Origin: Gordionus sp. m RMFG-2023
Lineage: Eukaryota; Nematomorpha; Gordioida; Chordodea; Parachordodidae
Length of the DNA: 64,000 bases
Direction: 5' to 3'
Assembly (NCBI RefSeq): GCF_954871325.1
Contig: NC_088777.1
Span: 33,829,366-33,893,365, forward strand
Every line of letters starts with the position of its first letter. The first letter of the stretch is position 1. The notes under the pieces are model-generated. The model was given only the letters and a program-made list of their open reading frames with translations, was not told the DNA's origin and did no database searches. Shown here one piece after another: positions 1 through 13,179 of this stretch. The position numbers were made by a program, and so were the translations under genes.

Positions 1-163
1 TTTATTTTAAAATATCCGGGCCGAGCCTAAAAAATTTAATTTAAAAAAATCCGGGCCAAGCCTGAAATTTTTTCTTTTTAAAAAAAACCGGGCAAGGCCG
101 AAAAAAAATTTTGAAAAAAAAATCCAGGCCGTGCCCTGCAAATTGTATCTCTGCAGGCCTCTG
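1..163. mobile_element. GC-rich CCGGGCC-type insert nested in the hAT (partial)
   Basis: The sequence alternates A/T runs with CCGGGCC-like blocks and ends in CTGCAGGCCTCTG, directly followed by the hAT sequence TTATTCTTCTT. The copy at 29874-30229 shows both ends, CAGAGACCTGCAGG and CTGCAGGGCTCTG, which are inverted repeats of each other, and it sits at the same place in its host hAT. It is probably a non-autonomous hAT-like element; no coding sequence is seen. Only its right part is in the window. Confidence 0.6.
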
Positions 164-1247
164 TTATTCTTCTTAAAAAAGAGAATGTTCTCTCATTAGT
201 TTACTAATGGGAAGAGTTGCTAATATATATATAATCATTTTAATACATTAAGAATAAAATCTAAAATGTGTATGAAATTATACAAAGCATCCATAGCATT
301 TTTTGGACTATATCTTAGTTAATCTTTTAAACATAGTTATTCAGCTAATAAGGCATCAAACAAATATTTTTTTTTTCTATCATAATCTGAAAAAAATTGG
401 AAAAGCTTTTGTGGAAGTAATATCTGCAGATTGGTAAGTGCTGCATGATGAATTAAAAACCATTCATTTATTTGGATTATAGTTTTATAATACTTTTCTA
501 CTGATCTTATACTAATGTTTTGACGATGAGCTTGCCTTGCTGCAAATCGAGTGAGACATATATTAAACACGTATAGCTCTCCTTTTGACTCAACAATAAC
601 ATATAAAATTGAAATTCTTCATCAACATTAGCCCTAATTTCCTTGAGTTCTAATAAAATGCTCTCCGCTATTCTCATCTTCTTAATCAAGTCATCATGTT
701 TTTGAAAAGTAATACATAAAATAGTTGTACATTCTAATGAGAAAAAAAATTTGGAATAAGCATTGAATCCAATAATTTTCTTGCTTCTAAGGAAAAATTT
801 CTTTCAGGCCATTGTGATATTTCAGTAATAGCATTAATAATCGGTTCTTCTAACTCCATAAAATCTGTTACTGCTTGATGGCGGAGACTCCATCTCGTTG
901 GACAAGCTTGCACTTTCTTTCTCCCTGTTGGACAAGGAGTTTCAGAAAAATTATTATTTGACTAGAAATATGAAAATGGTAGATAAATATTACTCCACTA
1001 GAAATTTGAAAATAATAGGTAAATATTACGCCAATGAAAACTTGAAATCGAAATTAATTATAAAAATAACTTAATAGAAGAATGTGATAAATAAATGTAA
1101 TTAAATATATATTTAATATGAGATAGGAATAAATATTAACAAATATAAATTATTATAAACATTAATATTTTTGAAAAATATATCCGGCATCTGCATTTTT
1201 TGGCTTTGTGGGGGGATTTGCCCCCCCTCTCGCTGCGTACGCCAATG
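1..1247 (-). mobile_element. hAT transposon relic (TTF/ZMYM type), 5' end at right, cut by the window start
   Basis: Read on the minus strand, this is a decayed transposase gene. Broken frames at 507-689 (MRIAESILLELKEIRANVDE) and 337-570 (middle to C-terminal part) match frames of the plus-strand copies at 1.5-3.4 kb and 23.6-24.6 kb. The end with conserved residues ERTFSS-like lies at about 180-230. The right end, about 1190-1247, is a terminal inverted repeat that reads CATTGGCGTACGCAGCG on the minus strand, followed by a G-run. The same end recurs at 23600 and 35941. Stops and frameshifts make it a pseudogene. The 3' end is outside the window and is interrupted by a GC-rich insert (1-163). 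The family call rests on the shared C-terminal dimerisation motif of the sister copies. Confidence 0.8.
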
Positions 1248-1479
1248 CGTAATATTTATCTATATGGACAAAAGAAATTTTTTTAAACATATTGATGATA
1301 AAAATCCTAGTCATCTTACAAAAAATAAAAAAGTACAAATAATTTATAACATCTTATAATTATGATAAATATTTTATTTAATAATAGATTTATATTCCAC
1401 CCCTCTATTTTCAATATCCATGCCAATCGGTTAAAATTTCAAAACAGCTATTTTACTAGATGGTTATGGCTAGCATACT
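1248..1479. other. AT-rich spacer between two hAT copies
   Basis: I see no gene here. It separates the terminal repeat of the minus-strand hAT copy from the first recognisable coding remains of the plus-strand copy. The left terminal repeat of the plus-strand copy was not found, so part of this stretch may belong to it. Confidence 0.4.
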
Positions 1480-3375
1480 CTATCCTAGAATGGAGCTTAT
1501 TGCAAGATATGTTTCCTGTTTGATCCAAGATATGCTGGAAAAATTAAGTTATGCTTAACTGTCTTGCTAAGACCCCATTCAACAAGTACGAAGATGCTCT
1601 AGAAATCTTTGTCAATCATCAAAAAACAAATTATCACAAACGCTGTGAACTGATTATTTCTTCAAATTAATTCAAAGTGGGAATATGATTACCATTTCAT
1701 CACATATCGACAAAAATAGGATTAAAATAGCGAAAGAAAATAAATGTTAGATCAAACTAAATATTGAGTTCTATATTGGGGATTGCAGGGCCTAGCATAA
1801 CGTGGCCATTTGGATTCAGGAAACTTGAATTTCAATAATAATGAAAGTAATTTTTGGTCTTGTAAAATTTAAAGCAATAGGGGATTCTGTAAATAGAATT
1901 ATTTCTGAAATCCCTTGTCCAACAAGGAGAAAGTGTCCAACGAGATGGAGTCTACGCCATCAAGTAGTAACCGCTTTTATGAAATTAGAAGAGCCAATTA
2001 TTAATCCTCTTACTGAAATATCATAATGACCTGAAAGATATTTTTCCTCAGATGCATGCAAATTATTGGATTCAATACTTATACCAATTTTTTTCTCTCA
2101 TTTGAATGTATATTATACAACTATTTTATGTAATATCTTTCAAAAACATAACATTGACTTGATTGAGATGATGAGAATAGCGGAGAGCATTTTATTAGAA
2201 CTCAAGGAAATTAGGGCTAATGAGTTTCATATTTTATGTTATTGTTAAGTCAAAAGCAGAGCTATACAAGTTTAATATTTGTCTCCCTCGTTTTGCAGCA
2301 AGGCAAGCTCATCTTCCAAACATTAATATAGGGTCAGTAGAAGAGTATTATAAAATAAATGTCTTTATCTTTCTCTTATATAACTCAAATCAATGAACGG
2401 TTTAAAATTCATCAGACAGCACTTAACAATCTGCAGATATTACTTCCAGAAAAGCCCTCCCAACCTTTTTCAGATGATGATAGAAAAATAAAATATTTAG
2501 CAGATTTTTATCATGAAGATATTAAAGTAACTTATGATGCCTTATTAGCTGAATGCGAACTATGGTATAAAAGCTTAACTACGGTTGATATAGTCCCAAA
2601 AAATGCCATGGATGCTTTGCATCATTTCAAACATCTTTAGATTTTTCCCAATGTATTAAAATTATTATATATATTAACAACTCTTCCCACTAGTATTGTA
2701 ACTAATGAGAGAACATTCTCTTCTTTAAGAAGAATAAAAACTAAGAAGTACAACTTCTGAAAGTTGAATGGTTTAGCCCTTTTTAATATTCATAGGCATT
2801 TGACGCCAAACACTTATGAGATAATTGAAAAATTAGCTCGATCCCAACGAAGATTGGATTTTACATTATAAATATAATATATAATATGCTTCTCAATAAT
2901 ATTTTCTAATGTGTTTTATATTTTTCCATGAATACTTTATAAGTTATTACATACAAAATACACCTATTCCTAAGAAACTTGGGTATTAATTTATATTTCC
3001 AACATTTATTTTTTATATTATATATATAAATTTTAAGGCTCAGTAAATTTATATTTCTTTTTTGGGTCATTTATTTTATAGTGATTCACATGCTGGTTAT
3101 ATCCACTTAATATTTTATAATTCACATTTATTTTATAGTTTTTCAAATGCTGCCGGTTATATTCCAATATTAATTCACATTTATTTTATAGTTTTTTATA
3201 TGCCGGTTATATATTTAATATTTTTTAATTCACATTAATTTAAAATTGTGTATTAGAAATAGTTATTAGTTGTATTAAATTTGTGCTTAATATTTTTAAA
3301 TAACAATAATTTTATCTTAAATAAATTTAATTATCCCCCCCCCTCCCCCACAGAAAATTCCTGCGTACGCGCCTG
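1480..3375 (+). mobile_element. hAT transposon relic (TTF/ZMYM type), plus-strand copy
   Basis: Domain remains appear in order. About 1570-1680 encodes YEDALEIFVNHQKTNYHKRC, which resembles the TTF-type zinc finger at the N-terminus of this hAT group. 1841-2026 has CPTRWSLRHQ, a motif of the central catalytic region. 2159-2230 has MRIAESILLELKEI. 2359-2640 is a 93-codon frame before the C-terminus. 2690-2870 holds TNERTFSSLRR-like and HRHLTPN-like remains of the C-terminal dimerisation region. A large central piece is missing around 1.80-1.84 kb. The right terminal repeat, ending at 3375, reads CAGGCGCGTACGCAGG on the other strand. The left end was not found. The copy is multiply interrupted and non-functional. 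Confidence 0.8.
3070..3236 (+). repeat. Three subterminal repeats at the hAT 3' end
   Basis: Units begin at 3070, 3127 and 3180 (spacing 57 and 53 bases). Each starts TTTATTTTATAG, carries a GGTTATAT core preceded by TGC(CG), and ends in AATTCACA. A similar set lies at about 24315-24475 in the nested copy, before its own terminal repeat. Subterminal repeats are known transposase-binding sites in hAT elements; that role here is inference. Confidence 0.6.
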
Positions 3376-3799
3376 GTTTACAGCATTTATCCTAGTAGTA
3401 TCCTCTTCTTCTTTTACTTCTTAATAGCCTAATTAGTTTACTTCCAACTTAATAAACATAATTTATAAACTCATTGGAATTGATAAAATGTAAAATTAAA
3501 TATATAATTTAAGTGTGATAAATAAATTTAAAAAGGCACTTATATTTAATGTAATAAAATAGGTTAAAATACTAAATATATCCGATCTGTTAAATCAAAG
3601 ACAAATATATTTTTGAGTATGTATTCAATTCTGGCCAAAAAAAGTTGGAAACATTTTGAAACAAATATATCTATTTTTATCTCTATTTTATGAACAAACA
3701 CGTTTCAATACATCTCTTTATCTATATTAAAATAATTATTGCATCTAAATATTAAACATTCATTTGGCTTCTCGGAGTGGCTAATACAATATAAAAATT
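3376..3799. other. AT-rich stretch without visible gene
   Basis: Between the hAT 3' end and the MITE I see only AT-rich sequence, with no long frame and no clear repeat. Confidence 0.5.
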
Positions 3800-4015
3800 T
3801 AATGTTGTTAAACTACTAGATATGAGCCGATTTTATACAATGGTTAACTAAATATTTTAGCCAGAAAAATTAAAACTTCAAGATTTCACGAATAGATGGC
3901 CAAACCTTCGTGCGCTCTATGAGCAAATCTCCAGGCTTGCATAATTTTTCTAGATAAAGTATTGAGTTAGCCGTTTTTAAAAATCGGCTCAAATCGAGCC
4001 GTTTAACAACACAAC
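3800..4015. mobile_element. hAT MITE, diverged copy (GGCTC family)
   Basis: The left end TAATGTTGTTAAAC and right end GAGCCGTTTAACAACA are inverted repeats. The inner part (GAGCCGATTTT, TATTTTAGCCAGAAAAA, and AAAATCGGCTC on the right) matches the cleaner copies at 4962-5184 and 62437-62659. It is non-coding. No matching 8 bp target duplication is visible, so this is probably an older copy with eroded ends. Confidence 0.8.
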
Positions 4016-4457
4016 CAATATTGATCGTATTTATTTTGATTAATTCAATCCAAACAAATTTTACTACAATATTTTTGAAAGTTAATAAAATTATCATTTT
4101 TATCTATATATTAGCCACCTTTCAGTCAAGTGAGGGTAAAAAGGCTTTTATAGATATAAAAGAAGTTTTTAAATAATAATTACTTGGATATAATATTTAA
4201 AAATATAACCGGATAAAAAATCACAGTTAATAAAATACAAATAAAATTAGACTGATTTTTTATAGATAATATTTTCCGGAAAATTCTGATCAATTTTGGG
4301 AAATGGTTCGGTTCTGTGTTCGTTATATTAATTCACTCAGGGTTCTCTTTCAGGTGAAAATAATATGTATACTATATAAACAACTAAACTAACCACATTT
4401 CTATTTAGGGCTGGAAAACCAAAATTAAAATATTTGAATTTCAAAAACAACAAGGAT

Positions 4458-4912
4458 CAGGGCCGGCCCAGAGCCTGTAGGACATGGGGGCCACAACTTC
4501 TCGGATTTTAATTGAGAGGGAGGAGGAGGAAGATTTAAAATGCAAATTTAATTTCTTTTTTGACAATACAATTTCTAATTGAAAATTTAGCAAGAATTAT
4601 ATCAAATACTCGTCAACATTTGCCGTAATTTCTTTTAGCTCTGAAATAATGCTTTCTGCGATTTCCATGTAATATTGAAGATATTGCATAAGCTAGATAA
4701 ATTATATTTAGATAATTTGGTGATACATTCGAATGTAAAATTATCAAGCCCGATAAAGAAGGATCTTCTTCTTAGGAGATGTCCTTTTAAGTTCCTTATG
4801 CCATTTCACTAAGAACACTTATAAATAGGCTTTCTAGAAAAGGTATTTATGGAAATATTAAATAAAAAACACATATTTTGCTGCTGAGGGGTGCTGGCTA
4901 CGCACTTGTAGT
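4458..4912 (-). mobile_element. Diverged hAT scrap with CAGGGCCGGCCC end
   Basis: The left edge CAGGGCCGGCCCAGAG has the look of a hAT terminal repeat. Inside, the minus strand at about 4600-4680 encodes MEIAESIISELKEITANVDE-like residues, homologous to the MRIAESILLELKEI segment of the larger hAT copies. The right edge is near GTGCTGGCTACGCACTTG (about 4892-4910). No target duplication was recognised, so the boundaries are approximate. Confidence 0.55.
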
Positions 4913-4961
4913 AGAAAATATAAATCTACAGATCGTCACATGAGAATTAGTAAATTCTATC

Positions 4962-5184
4962 TAGTGTTGTTAAACGGCTCGTTTTGAGCCGATTTTTAAA
5001 AACGGCGAACTCAATACTTCATCCATGTAAATATTATCCAAGCCTGAAAATTTTGCTCACAGAAGGAACAAAGGTCTAGACATATATTATTGAAATCTTG
5101 AGGCTTAGGCAATATTTTTCTTGTTAAAATATTGAGTTAACCGTTTTTAAAAATCGGCTCAAAACGAGCCGTTTAACAACATTA
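4962..5184. mobile_element. hAT MITE with perfect 8 bp target duplication
   Basis: A 223 bp element with ends TAGTGTTGTTAAACGGCTCG and GAGCCGTTTAACAACATTA. It is flanked on both sides by ATTCTATC (4954-4961 and 5185-5192), an exact 8 bp target site duplication of hAT type. The inverted repeats are roughly 50-70 bp each. It is non-coding and must depend on a transposase made elsewhere. It has the same length as the copy at 62437. Confidence 0.92.
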
Positions 5185-6639
5185 ATTCTATCTTCACTTT
5201 TTTGTAATTTTAAAGGGGAGCAATTTAAAAAATTAAATTTCTATTGTTTTCAATAGAATGGTTAACCTTGTATCAGATTTAATTTGAGTTATTTTATAAA
5301 TATTTTGAATTTTTTTAATGTAAATAGAATGGTGTAATTATAAAAAATATATTTATATAAAAAAGTTATTTTGACAAAAGTGGATATAGAATTATCTAAT
5401 TATCAGGCGACGAGATTAAAACCCGACCAAAGATTATGAAAAATCAGGAAAAAGGCTTCCAAATAAATAGTTAATGTTTGCCCAACTAGAAAAGGATTAG
5501 ATTTGGTTTAGTATCCTAGGTATATTAGTAGTAATGGGATTAAAAATAAACTGTTTTTGTAAAAAATTATTATTTCAAAATTTTTTATTTGAACATTTTA
5601 ACCTTAAGTTAGCATATACTTGAAACAAATCACTAAGGATATTTATATATAAAATTCCTTACATGTTAGGGTTTTGGCACCACATAGCGTTATCATCGGA
5701 TATCCAAGGGTTAGAAGGTTCCATTTTCACTATGAAAGGATCAAATTCATAATAATTTTCCCATCTGTTTATGTAACTATTTAAAATAATAAAATATTTT
5801 ATAGTATATTTCGAAAATATGAGATCAAGTAAATCATTTTATTTAATCAATTTTTCCATCGATTTTTATTTATAATTTTAAAAGTTGGTATTTTTATACT
5901 ATTGAAATCTAGTGCCTTCTTTCAAATTTTCAGGTATATATACAAATTGCATAAATAAAAAGGTAAAATAATATATAGGTTAAAGGTTTCCTTAAAATTA
6001 AAATATAAATATTCTAATTTATTAAAGAAGTTAGAAGATGTCAAACAGAAGTAGGTTGTTATAATTTAAAATAATTTGAATAAAAGACATTCTGAAAGGT
6101 GTAAAGAGGTTTGTCTATATTTTTTATAACTTAGAGATTGTGAGGTGGTGAAGTAGGGGCGGGGGGTTCTATGATAAAATAGAAATTAAACCTTTGAATG
6201 ACATCTGATGTTTTCCATCTACATCTCGTGAAGCTTTGTTTTAATTCCATTATCTATATAATATTTGAAAAAGGATTTTAAATTTATTTTATTTTTTCTA
6301 AAAAAATAATTATATAATATTTTTGTTATGATAAAGATTTGTTTTAGGTCAATAGTCATTCCTGTTATCTTTCGTATCTTCTTACCTTTATTCAACCCAT
6401 TTAAAAAAAAGTTATATGTGTAATTAGAGTATTAACCTCTAAAGATAAATTGTCAACAGTCTTTTTGCGATTTCTATTGGGTTGAGCATTCAATATGGGA
6501 GTCGTTTCTAAAGGGTCAAATGTGTTAGGCTTTTTTTAAAACAAACAAAATTAGGTTCTATTTATAATATAAAACTATCTGATATGTGTATGGACTTTTA
6601 CATCTCCCTAAGCTAAGGACGATTTTAATCCCTTCAAAA

Positions 6640-7030
6640 TTGTCCCCATATACCCTTCTTATCAAATTAAAATTAGCAATAAAAAAGCCCCCCCCCCCTC
6701 GAAATTTTATTAATGACGGTAGCGTCTTCATAACTACTTGCCCCACTCAAATTTTATGAAGTATTGCATCATACCCCCTTACCCCAATTATTAAGGACTT
6801 CTACAATACCCAAGATGATTTTACACCATAGTAAATTTTACCCCTATCTCCTCCCAAACTTTACCTTTCTCTAAAATTTTATTCCCCTATTCTCATCTAA
6901 ATGTGACCTCCTATCCCCCCTCCTACCAAATTAAAATTAGTCTTATCCCCTCACCTTCCAATTTTATTCAAATGACGATGGCGTTGTCATAACTACCCTC
7001 CTCGATGACAATATCGCGCCCCCTCCCTAG
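6640..7030. repeat. C-rich tract with an imperfect duplicated motif
   Basis: A poly-C run near 6687 is followed by AATTTTATTAATGACGGTAG and then CTTCATAACTAC. About 260 bases on, near 6960, a related string appears (AATTTTATTCAAATGACGATGGCG, then GTCATAACTAC; quoted in parts). The block is strongly C-rich on the plus strand, and the duplication is degenerate. It may be subterminal sequence of an unrecognised transposon. Confidence 0.4.
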
Positions 7031-8997
7031 AGTAGAGTCACTGCCCTGAATATGTGAAACCTTTTATTTAACAAATTAGGTGAAAAAAAAATAGAAGTAG
7101 AACTATAGAATGTGAAAATAATTTATACTATTTCTTTTTTTTTTACAAACAAAAAATATGATATTATACAAATTTCTCATATATTTTAAGTATTTTCTTG
7201 ACACATTTTTTTAAAATATCTATCATGGAATTATAATCAAATCAGCAAGAAACATCGCAGTCTTTTTAAGGCCAGTGAATTAAAATTATGATCATAATTG
7301 AATTTGTCATTAATAGCCAAACCAGAGTTGTTAAGACACTGTTATCTATACAAAACATGTAAGCTTTGGTTACAGAACAAAAATTAGTAAGATTTAATAT
7401 AAATATATATATACTGGAGGTCTGTGAATTCGCCAGAAGGCTCTCTCTTGACTATCTAATACAATTTTATCCGTTTTTCGTCTTTCTTTACTCAATCTAT
7501 TATTGTATTTAAAACAAAATATGTATGTTTTTAAAAAAATGCATTTTAAATTCTTTTAAAATTGAATAATTAATTTTAGATAATAGAAGTTATAGCCGGG
7601 CCTGAATCACAAAAAATTGTTGGTCGGGCCTGAAGTTTGTAAAAAAATAATGATGCATATGCTAATTTCTGTCTTTCTCCTTTACAAAAATACAAAATTT
7701 AATAACTACCTAACTATAACTTTAATAACGTCTCGAATTTTTAACATTTTTTTGTTTTCTAACTAAGGTCATTACAATTAAAAATAATTATATATATAAA
7801 AAAAAATGAAATAAAAGAATTAATTAAAATAAAGAGAGATAACAGTACATTTTTAAAAAATCTTCATAAAAATTTGTATTTAAATTTTTTAAAGGTTTAT
7901 ATTTATATAAATCGCAATTAAGAGAAAGGAACATAGACATCCGTTATAAGTAGTCAAGCCAAGTTAGCAATTTATTTCCTATCTATCGTTATGTGGATTG
8001 ATAGAATAAATTATTATTTTAGCTTCACAACATCGAATGTAGCGTGGTAGTCAGTTTTTAGAGCATTTACTCCAATCAAATTAACTTCATCCAAATATTT
8101 CACTTTACCAATCATATTTAAATACTCTTAGTTCTTTCTATCAATGTTATTTTAAATAAAGAAATCTTTACTTTTTAATCTCCAATATAATCCCCATATT
8201 TTTTTGCATATGGCAAACAATATTAGTCCACCTACAGCTAGTTTTCTGCTGTTGTAACATACCTCTTTTTATATGATCTTGACTAACATCTATTTTAAAC
8301 ATTAACATCTTCATTTTAAGATTATGGTTTTTCCTTTTTGCTAAAACTCGGAACTATAACAGTAGACTACATAATTGACCTTAAGTAAATTTAACTTGTA
8401 AATATTTATCATATAACTAATTGAAGTGCAACTTCTAAGGGTTTAATTTCCACCAATATATTGAAGTCTCTTACTAAATCTATGAAGGAAATATGAAAGT
8501 TTCTGTGTATATAGAATATCAGAAATATAAATATAATCATAATTTACATAAAATGCCTATACATATTTGAGGTGTCCATTAAAATAAATGATTCAGAAGA
8601 AATAAAAATGTACCCAGATTTTGGGATAAACATAGATTGATTTAACGAAGGATGATGACATTTTAAAGAATCCTATACAGTACACCAATTAAGATAATAT
8701 TATAAAATAAAAGGGAAAACGATTAACAAATTAAATATAATTAAGATCAAGGTTCCAGACTATTTATTCATATAGTTACATTCCCAAATTACATGACATT
8801 TTAATGGCAATACCAAATAGATTAGTGTTGTATAAATCTTTGTAACAATTTTTTTAGTTTGTATCTTGCCATTAATTATTATTGATCTTACAATTACTTA
8901 CCTGTAATGCTATAGAAACATTCTAAATTTAGATTCGGAGTCTGAAATGATAGAATTATTAAATTCAATACGAATTGTGTTGTTAAAATTACTTTCC

Positions 8998-9057
8998 TCA
9001 TATGTTTTTATTTAATTTAATCATATGTTTTTATTTAATTTAATCATATGTTTATTT
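8998..9057 (+). repeat. 23 bp tandem repeat, about 2.6 units
   Basis: TCATATGTTTTTATTTAATT plus AA is repeated at 8998 and 9021 without change. A third partial unit begins at 9044. The perfect identity suggests recent replication slippage. Confidence 0.85.
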
Positions 9058-10677
9058 CTAGGCTCTCACAATGAATTAAAAGTAAAATTAACATAGTTAA
9101 AATAGCCAATATAACCCTTCCATAATCAAATTTTATTTAATCGGGCTTAGGCTTTTTATCCTTTCCTCTTATTTTCCATGGGCGCAAGTGGTTTTACCTT
9201 TTGCGCGCACAGGTAACTGCGGCCTGTTCAAAAAATATTATTTCCTATCTTTTATCCCAGTTTGATGGGTTTTTCATGAGAGATTCAAGCTTTGCTGTTG
9301 TTTATATAACTCTGTTAAATATATGACGTTTAGGGCTAGTGAGCTTAATATCATGTTATCACGAAAAAATCAATTATTTCGTACCATTCGCGCCAAAATT
9401 TTAATTTATATTTCTGGTTATCAAAACTTGCTAAAAATATAAGTAATAATTTTATTATATATATTTATTAATATTTTTATTTAAAAATTATCATCTTTTT
9501 AATCATTTTAGGTGTTGAAAATTGAACATAATGTAATTTGGCATCAATGGTCATTTCTTATGCACTAAAATATTTTTATCAATAAATGGAATTTTAGATA
9601 AATTATTTAGGATATTTAGATTTAGGGTTATAGAAATGGGGAGGGAGATTAAATTATATTTTGATATTAGTAACCTATATTGATTATCTAATGTCAATAT
9701 ACATTATGACTACACTTATCCCAGTGGGTGATATATCTGAGGCTAGCTCAGACATATAAGACACGACAATTTTTATCTCTTTGCTGACAGATGATTTGCC
9801 GACATCATCTTATATTACAAATGAATGAGGTCTTTAATTAAAGAATATAATCGAAGATACTTCTATAACCAAAATAAAAGCTAATCCCCTTTGGTCTAAA
9901 AAAGACATCGGAAACATGAATACAGAATTTATCCTATGTTGGAAATTCCTTAACAGGATTCAACTTCTCTAACTTATTTTCGTAAATTTATGGACAACCA
10001 GATAATTAGCATTTTGTATCAGAAACAAATATTTATTCCTTCCAATGTTGTGGTAAATCTACGATAAAATTGACAAATTTATAGGGATACACTTATATAC
10101 TAGCTTAGTTAAGATGCCTTCTATACGACAGTATTGGTAGGTTAAACATCTATTCCACAAGTAGCAGAAACAATGTCCCGATCCTTTCCTTTTAATCCGG
10201 AATTTTTCTATATTAATAATAACAAAGATATGGTAAATAGGGGATAAAGGATACAACAAATTATTTAAAATACAACCCTACATATACCAACTAAAAATTT
10301 TTTTTTTAAAAAAATCCAATTTGAAGAGATGCTTGCTGTAGATTGATTCATAATCCTCTTCAAGGGACGCTCTAAATTAGGACAATACATTAAATCAAAG
10401 CCCCATAAATGGGGAATAAAAGTGTTCCCTATATGGCCCTTACGGGATTATATATGATTTTAAAATATACCATGGAAAGTCTACTAATGTCATAAAATCA
10501 TATTAAGGTATTAATGGGGATATCGTACTTCATAATGAGGTGGATGAAACGATATGCTGGTGGAGTTATATCGAACAGATATTAGATGGGAATAGTTTTC
10601 CATTTATTGGATTCTTATGTAATAAATTCCTGGCTCCATTATAGACGCTGGATATAAGATATGACAAAGTAGGTCAT

Positions 10678-13171
10678 CAGTGGCGTAGCCAGGATTCATC
10701 CATAGGGGGGTTTAAATTTTTTTAGGACCTTTGCCTTCAATTCTTATTTTTAAATTTTGGCAATATTATGTGCTTTATTAGTGTCTAACCACTATAGTAA
10801 CCAGCATAAATGAAAAAAATATTAATAACAGAATTTTGGCCAAATTTATGATTAATAAGCGGTTGAAAGCATTATTCTAAAAATTTTATCAATGTTTAGT
10901 CAATTGTAAATTAATCCATCTAGTGTAGAAAGAAGAAGAAAATTACCCCCCCCCCCCCTTCAACTTTCCATTTTTTATGATCACTCAATATATCTTATTG
11001 AGTGTTAAAATAATTATTTTAATTAAATTTTAGAGAATTTCATTATAGATTTTATTTATTATTAAAATACTTTAGTAGAAATAACACCCCTTTATTTAAC
11101 TATGTATTTATTTTAATGATATACAATAAAATAAATTTCAAATGTAGAAATTTTATACATATTGTATTACAAATTTATTGTAAATAACTATATTTAAAAC
11201 AAATATATCAATAAAATATAAGTAATTCTTGTACTGTATTTAAAAAAATATAATTTAACAATTATAATTAACACAAATGAATCAAAATATAAATAATTCT
11301 TATTGCAAATGAATGCAATACTTTTATTAAAAATAGGCAGGAAATATAAAGTGCAATTACACACTGAAAGGATCTGCAAAGCATTTTTTGGTCTCAAAGA
11401 GTATTCAATTCTATCAAGATTTTTATACCATTGATATCACAAAATAACTTATCATACGATCCTGATAAATCATCAGAATAAAACTCTGAGATTTTCTTAA
11501 TATCTTCTCGCGTTTCAAGTATAATCAAACTCAACCGGCATAGGAAAAAAAGCTTTTTAATATAAAATTGTGACTAATAAATCTTTCCTTTAATCGAAAT
11601 AAAAATGTATCAATAAGGGAAATAAAAATATTTATTTTATAAAAATCCTCAATCGTAGATGCATCAATAATTAACAATCTAAAACATATTAGCGATCTCC
11701 TTTACTTTCTCGTATATTTCATGAAATTTTCATCCACATTATCTCTGATATTTGTTAATATTTCAACAATACCTTTGCAAATCAATTTTTTGCAGAATTT
11801 TGCTAAAATCATAAATTAAATATAAAATATACACATTGAATTGAAATTAAAAATTGTGGCTTCGTAATAGCTAGCAAAAGATTTTCAGCATCTAAGAAAT
11901 CTTTTTCTTTACTACATATGGGATTCAAGCGCTGCAAAAATAATTTTATATAATTTGATGAAATGATTTACTGATTGTTGTCATAAATCTAGTTGGAGAA
12001 AATCTTTTTAGTTTTTTTTTGATTATTTAAATCAAATCAAACGTTCGGATAAAAAGCGGCCTCTTCTTGGGTGGTGTGAAAAAGTCACAAACCTACGATA
12101 TTGTTTCTAAATTTTGATAAATATATTAGAATTATAAAATGATATCTATAATACATAATAAAATCTATTAAATTTCAATTAAATTAAAATATTTTTACGT
12201 AAACTGTTCTAGATGTTTTGAAATTCGCATGCCTCATATATCATCAAATTTAGGCAATGTGAACTACAGAGAACATATAGACCTGTGCTATAAAGCTCTC
12301 TAATTCTTGACTGCACCTATTTAACGTGACCACTCATCGAGGGTGCTCCATCATATCCTTGGCCACTCATTAGATTTAAATTTAAATCTGTCTTGAAGGG
12401 ATGCTATTTAGTGAAGTCAATAAATACTGAACAAAGAGTTCATTCATTTTGAAATCACCTGATTCCATATCAATAAACCTTACTGCTATGGATAATTGCT
12501 CTATGTTACCAACATCCGAAGTCGTCTCCACCAAAACATGGTGATGCTTTCACTTTTGTAGAAAAAATCCTTCAATATGAACCTATTGCATATGGCTATT
12601 ATTCATTTTGAATACTTGGACTAAGGTAGGTGACATCCAGAGCTTTCAAGTAGCTTTATATAGTTATCATTATTATTGCATAAAAGTTTCAACAATTCCT
12701 TGAAATTCCATTCATATGAGAAGAGTATTTAAATGTTAAGGGGCCAGCAGATATTCTATGAGCACTTAATGATAAGCCTTGCCTCCCTAACTAAATGATT
12801 GTCAATTATTATAATTATTCTTGCTCTGTTGGTTGTAACAATATCAATTTTTTTTATTCAATACATTAGATATTGTTGATATCTTTTGATTCATAGCTGG
12901 CTTTTAAAGCATCCGATATCTCACAAGAATTGAGATGGTAAATACTTTAGTTCATATAATTTTTAAATTAAAAATTATTATTTATTTTTTTAAATATATT
13001 TCTTTTGATATCGTATATATTATTTTATTTCTAAATTGAAACCGTTTTTTAAATGAAATTATTCACAATATAAAAAAAAAATTTTAAATGAAAAAAAAAA
13101 TATAAATAAAAAAAAATTCCGAAAGTTATGGGGGGTTTAACCCCCCCCCCACCCCCTTGTCTATTCTACTG
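10678..13171 (-). mobile_element. ZMYM-type hAT transposon relic with target duplication
   Basis: The left end CAGTGGCGTAGCCAGGAT (10678) and the right end, read inward as CAGTAGAATAGACAAGG (13171), are related inverted repeats, each near a G/C run. Flanks TAGGTCAT (10670-10677) and TAGGTCAA (13172-13179) agree at 7 of 8 bases, as expected for an aged hAT duplication. On the minus strand about 12320-12365 encodes MSGQGYDGAPSMSG, and about 12215-12290 encodes LYVLCSSHCLNLM. Both are hallmarks of ZMYM/DUF4371-type hAT transposases. Just upstream, 12440-12530 encodes VETTSDVGNIEQLSIAVRF-like residues. Stops and shifts are frequent; the element is dead. Confidence 0.88.
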
Positions 13172-13179
13172 TAGGTCAA

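Larger units (their letters stand above)
5193..10677. other. AT-rich region without recognisable gene
   Basis: I find no frame with convincing coding character on either strand. Contents worth noting are C-rich pyrimidine tracts at 6640-7030, a short CCGGGCC-like patch at 7590-7640, and a 23 bp tandem repeat at 8998-9057. The rest is A/T-rich sequence with many stops, probably old transposon remains beyond recognition. Confidence 0.5.

Noticed and set aside
1171-1359. Cysteine-rich 62-codon frame
   Set aside because: It reads through the hAT terminal repeat and its G/C run; the same end at 35.9 kb is a non-coding terminal repeat.
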